Below are positions 5,872 to 8,637 of a stretch of DNA of 8,637 nt, piece after piece. The stretch comes from Microbacteriaceae bacterium (GTDB taxonomy: Bacteria > Actinomycetota > Actinomycetes > Actinomycetales > Microbacteriaceae). The notes beneath the pieces are model-generated. The model ran no database searches. It was not told the origin of the DNA and was given only the letters and a program-made list of their open reading frames with translations. Made by a program: the position numbers and the translations under genes. The DNA is taken from assembly GCA_023254555.1 (NCBI GenBank), contig JALRLI010000043.1, forward strand, positions 1 through 8,637, written 5' to 3'. Each line of letters begins with the position of its first letter. The stretch's first letter is position 1.

Positions 5872-6843
5872 CTATTTACGAGCCTTTGCCATCAGTTGCT
5901 CGCGAGGATTCTCTTTGGGCTCTACCTCTGCGAACGCCTCAAGTGCCTCTTTTGCTTTGCCGTCTAGGTGCGATGGCACCACAACCTGCACTTCAGCGAG
6001 CAGATCCCCGTTGCCTTTCGCTGTGTGCACTCCACGTCCTTTAACACGAAGGATGCGCCCGCTCGGCGTTCCCGGAGCAATCTTCAATTTCACCGGATCG
6101 CCACCCAGAGTCGGCACTTCAACGGTCGCCCCAAGGCTTGCTTCCACGAAGGTGACTGGTAATTGCAGACGCAGGTTAAGTCCATCCCGTTCGAAGACCG
6201 GATGCTTAGAGACCTTGACCGTCAGCACGATATCGCCGGGTTGACCACCGTTTGGGCTGGGGTTGCCCTTGCCGCGAACCTTAATCTTCTGACCGTCAGC
6301 CACCCCAGCCGGAATCTTCACCTTCACTGTTTTTCCGTCTGGTGTTTGCAGGCTGACCGTGTCACCCCGAACCGCGGTCGTGAAGTCAAGGGTCGTAGTC
6401 GCACTCACGTCTTGCCCCCGCTGCGGCCCGCGCTGTCGGCCGAAGCCCTGGGCGCCACCGCCGCCAAACATGCTGAAAATATCTTCAAAGCCCTGGCCAC
6501 CGGCCTGCTGGTAGCTATAGCCACCGCGGCCGCCGCCGAACATTCCACCAAAGACGTCTTCGAATCCGCCGGCGCCACCGGGTCCACCTGCGGTGAACCG
6601 AGCACCCGAACCCATGGCACGAATCTGGTCGTACTCAGCACGCTGTTCTTTGTCGCTCAGAACCGAATAGGCCTCACTGATTTCTTTGAAGCGCGCTTCA
6701 GCCTTCGCATCACCCGGATTTGAGTCGGGATGAAACTGCCGTGCAAGCTTGCGGTACACCTTTTTGAGCTCGGCTTCAGATACTTCTTTATCGACTCCTA
6801 GAACTTTGTAGAAGTCTTTCTCGAACCAGTCTTGACTAGCCAT
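5872..6843 (-). CDS. dnaJ: DnaJ co-chaperone without zinc-finger domain
   Basis: A 323-residue J-domain protein that delivers clients to DnaK and stimulates its ATPase. The J domain covers about residues 10-75 with HPD at 38-40. A Gly/Phe-rich linker follows (about 85-140, repeated FGGMFGGG-like runs). The two beta-sandwich client-binding domains then run from about 145 to 300 (VKVKIPAGVADGQKIKVRGKG, GRILRVKGRGV). The four CxxCxGxG repeats of canonical DnaJ are entirely absent; there is no cysteine in the protein. It therefore has class B (CbpA/DnaJB-like) architecture, although it occupies the dnaJ position of the operon. The absence appears to be an architectural trait rather than a frameshift, because the sequence is continuous. 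The ATG overlaps the grpE stop by 8 bases (ATGGCTAG), so translation is probably coupled. Confidence 0.95.
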   Translation of the reverse strand: MASQDWFEKDFYKVLGVDKEVSEAELKKVYRKLARQFHPDSNPGDAKAEARFKEISEAYSVLSDKEQRAEYDQIRAMGSGARFTAGGPGGAGGFEDVFGGMFGGGRGGYSYQQAGGQGFEDIFSMFGGGGAQGFGRQRGPQRGQDVSATTTLDFTTAVRGDTVSLQTPDGKTVKVKIPAGVADGQKIKVRGKGNPSPNGGQPGDIVLTVKVSKHPVFERDGLNLRLQLPVTFVEASLGATVEVPTLGGDPVKLKIAPGTPSGRILRVKGRGVHTAKGNGDLLAEVQVVVPSHLDGKAKEALEAFAEVEPKENPREQLMAKARK

Positions 6844-7459
6844 CTATTGGCACCGCAACCACAACTTTTGCAGCACGAACTTCGACGTCCCCGATTCGAT
6901 ACCCCGGTTCGACCACTTCGAGCACGGTTGCCTTTTCGACTCCGGGCGTGGGCACCTGAGTGATGGCTTCGTGCTGGTTGGGGTCAAAGTCTTCACCGGG
7001 CGTGCCGAACGAGCTGAGGCCGAGGCGCTCCATGCTGCTTCGAATTTTTTGCGCGATTGCCGAGAACGCTGAGCCCTCAACTAAATCGCCATGCTTATCT
7101 GCGCGCTCGAGGTCATCGAGTACCGGAACCAGCGATGAGATCGCGGATGCGGTGATGCGTTGACGCTCAATCTCGCGATTGTCTTCGATACGTTTGCGAT
7201 AGTTTGCGAACTCTGCTGTTATTCGTCGAAGGTCTTCGAGGTACTCAGCGCCTTCGGTTGGCTCGCTCGAGATAATCTTTTCATCAGCAGCACCGGCTTC
7301 ATCGGTCTGCTCTGAATTTAAGATGTCTTCGACAGTGAGTTCTTCACCCTGCGGCGCAGGGCCGGAGTGTGTTTTCTCCGACCCTGCCGCAGCGTTCTCG
7401 TGAACCTCGCCGCCGACCGACTCCTCAGATTCGTTCGGTTCTTGGTTCTGTTGAGACAT
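6836..7459 (-). CDS. grpE: GrpE nucleotide exchange factor
   Basis: A 207-residue GrpE that releases ADP from DnaK and so resets the chaperone cycle. The first 70 residues are acidic and low in complexity (many E, Q, S, G), probably disordered. The long dimerising helix begins around residue 72 (YLEDLRRITAEFANYRKRIE) and leads into SSLVPVLDDLERA (108-120). The C-terminal beta domain that contacts DnaK contains FDPNQHEAI (158-166) and GYRIGDVEVRAAKVVVAV (186-203), both family signatures. The ATG at 7459-7457 lies two bases after the dnaK stop, with GGAG eleven bases upstream inside the dnaK end. Its own stop overlaps dnaJ. Cotranscription with dnaK is essentially certain from the spacing. Confidence 0.95.
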   Translation of the reverse strand: MSQQNQEPNESEESVGGEVHENAAAGSEKTHSGPAPQGEELTVEDILNSEQTDEAGAADEKIISSEPTEGAEYLEDLRRITAEFANYRKRIEDNREIERQRITASAISSLVPVLDDLERADKHGDLVEGSAFSAIAQKIRSSMERLGLSSFGTPGEDFDPNQHEAITQVPTPGVEKATVLEVVEPGYRIGDVEVRAAKVVVAVPIDG

Positions 7460-7461
7460 GC

Positions 7462-8637
7462 TTACTTGTTCTCCTCTTCGTCATCGACAACCTCAGCGTC
7501 AACAACGTCTTCATCAGATTCGGCAGCAGCTTCGCCATCCTGTGCTTCGCCCTCAGCCTGGCCCGAAGCGTAAATCGCTTCACCCAACTTGCCCTGGCTC
7601 TGCGCGAGCTTCTCGTATGCGGTCTTGACTGCGTCATCGTCTTCGCCAGCGAGCGCGGTCTTGAGTGCATCGAGATCTGCCTGAACCTCAAGCTTGACGT
7701 CTTCAGGCAGCTTGTCCGCGTTCTCTTCGATCAACTTCTCAACCGAGTAGGCGAGCTGCTCAGCTGCGTTGCGCTGCTCAGCTGCCTCACGACGAGCTTT
7801 GTCTTCGTTTGCGTGCTCTTCAGCGTCGCGAACCATGCGCTCGATGTCTTCTTTCGAAAGTGACGAGCCACCCGAGATGGTGATGGTCTGCTCTTTACCG
7901 GTGCCCTTGTCTTTCGCCGAAACCTGCACGATGCCGTTTGCGTCGATGTCGAACGTAACCTCAACCTGTGGGATGCCACGAGGTGCTGGAGCGATACCGG
8001 TCAGCTCGAAGTTACCGAGAGACTTGTTATCGCGAGTGAACTCACGCTCACCTTGGAAGACCTGAATCGACACAGAAGGCTGGTTGTCATCAGCAGTAGT
8101 GAAGGTCTCTGAACGCTTTGTCGGGATAGCCGTGTTGCGCTCGATGAGCTTGGTCATGATGCCACCCTTGGTCTCGATACCAAGGCTCAGCGGGGTAACG
8201 TCAATGAGCAGCACGTCTTTACGCTCACCCTTCAGCACACCAGCCTGCAGAGCCGCACCAACAGCAACAACCTCATCAGGATTCACACCCTTGTTTGGCT
8301 CCTTGCCTCCGGTGAGCGACTTTACGAGTTCAGTGACGGCCGGCATACGAGTTGATCCACCAACCATTACTACGTGAGCGATGTCAGCTACCTTTACGCC
8401 AGCCTCCTTGATCACATCTTCGAATGGCTTGCGGGTGCGCTCGAGCAGATCCTTCGTCAGCTCTTCAAACTTTGCACGAGTGAGCGTCTCTTCGAGGTTG
8501 GCCGGGCCATTCTCGGTGAGCGAGAGATAGGGCAGCTGAATGGATGCGCTCATCGAGCTCGAGAGCTCTTTCTTCGCCTGCTCGGCAGCTTCTTTCAGTC
8601 GCTGCAGAGCAATCTTGTCGCCAGAGACATCAACACC
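7462..8637 (-). CDS. dnaK: DnaK (Hsp70) chaperone, C-terminal 391 residues (partial, 5' end beyond window)
   Basis: The fragment begins near residue 230 of a typical DnaK and runs to the natural stop. It holds the last part of the ATPase domain, with QRLKEAAEQAKKELS near the edge, the phosphate-loop signature VVMVGGSTRMPAV (about 89-101) and NPDEVVAVGAA. The interdomain linker DVLLIDV (about 141-147) follows, then the beta substrate-binding domain (TPLSLGIETKGGIMTKLIERN, APAPRGIPQVEVTFDIDANGI) and the helical lid. The last 30 residues are strongly acidic and end in EEENK rather than the EEVD of eukaryotic Hsp70. It drives ATP-dependent folding with DnaJ and GrpE, and acts as the HspR co-repressor in Streptomyces. 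The operon promoter, and any HAIR element there, lies outside the window. Confidence 0.98.
   Translation of the reverse strand, partial: GVDVSGDKIALQRLKEAAEQAKKELSSSMSASIQLPYLSLTENGPANLEETLTRAKFEELTKDLLERTRKPFEDVIKEAGVKVADIAHVVMVGGSTRMPAVTELVKSLTGGKEPNKGVNPDEVVAVGAALQAGVLKGERKDVLLIDVTPLSLGIETKGGIMTKLIERNTAIPTKRSETFTTADDNQPSVSIQVFQGEREFTRDNKSLGNFELTGIAPAPRGIPQVEVTFDIDANGIVQVSAKDKGTGKEQTITISGGSSLSKEDIERMVRDAEEHANEDKARREAAEQRNAAEQLAYSVEKLIEENADKLPEDVKLEVQADLDALKTALAGEDDDAVKTAYEKLAQSQGKLGEAIYASGQAEGEAQDGEAAAESDEDVVDAEVVDDEEENK

Noticed and set aside
6163..6723. 186-codon plus-strand frame
   Set aside because: It is a mirror of dnaJ, whose Gly-rich codons leave the opposite strand open. No start signal or recognisable domain.
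7369..7863. 164-codon plus-strand frame
   Set aside because: It is antisense to the dnaK 3' end and grpE 5' end, and its hydrophobic runs come from complementing acidic codons.

Overview
The window looks like chromosomal DNA from an actinobacterium, most likely a moderate-GC member of Microbacteriaceae (inference). The evidence is the gene order dnaK-grpE-dnaJ-hspR, an HspR-type operator (HAIR) in front of clpB, a zinc-finger-less DnaJ, frequent GTG/TTG starts and one apparently leaderless gene. It is densely coded, with no gene-free stretch longer than about 140 bases. No tRNA, rRNA, CRISPR array, insertion sequence or prophage gene was seen.

Layout, right to left in the direction of minus-strand transcription: dnaK (8637-7462, 5' end outside the window), grpE (7459-6836), dnaJ (6843-5872) and hspR (5846-5427) form the classical chaperone operon. 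After an 89-base spacer comes a tight three-gene block: two GT4-type glycosyltransferases (5337-4126 and 4123-2921) and a DUF2252 protein (2924-1578). Spacing inside this block is 2 bases and then a 4-base ATGA overlap, so it is probably translationally coupled. A TetR-family regulator (952-1581, plus strand) converges on the block, and the two opposing stop codons share the bases CTAG. Divergent from tetR is clpB (814-1, 3' end outside the window).

Functionally, DnaK, GrpE and DnaJ fold and rescue proteins, and ClpB pulls apart aggregates for them. HspR is the repressor expected to control both dnaK and clpB, and a near-consensus HspR operator is visible at 866-892 just upstream of clpB. The glycosyltransferase/DUF2252 block lies between the two heat-shock loci. 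It may build a membrane glycolipid or other envelope glycan, but its product cannot be read from sequence.

Points most worth a second look: (1) clpB starts directly at the first AAA+ domain, with an in-frame stop touching its start codon, so it lacks the N-terminal substrate domain; (2) the DUF2252 protein shows kinase-like motifs in a seemingly permuted order; (3) the tetR start codon coincides with the predicted transcription start and with the end of a perfect 18-bp palindrome that contains the -10 box; (4) the envelope-type cassette sits directly downstream of hspR.
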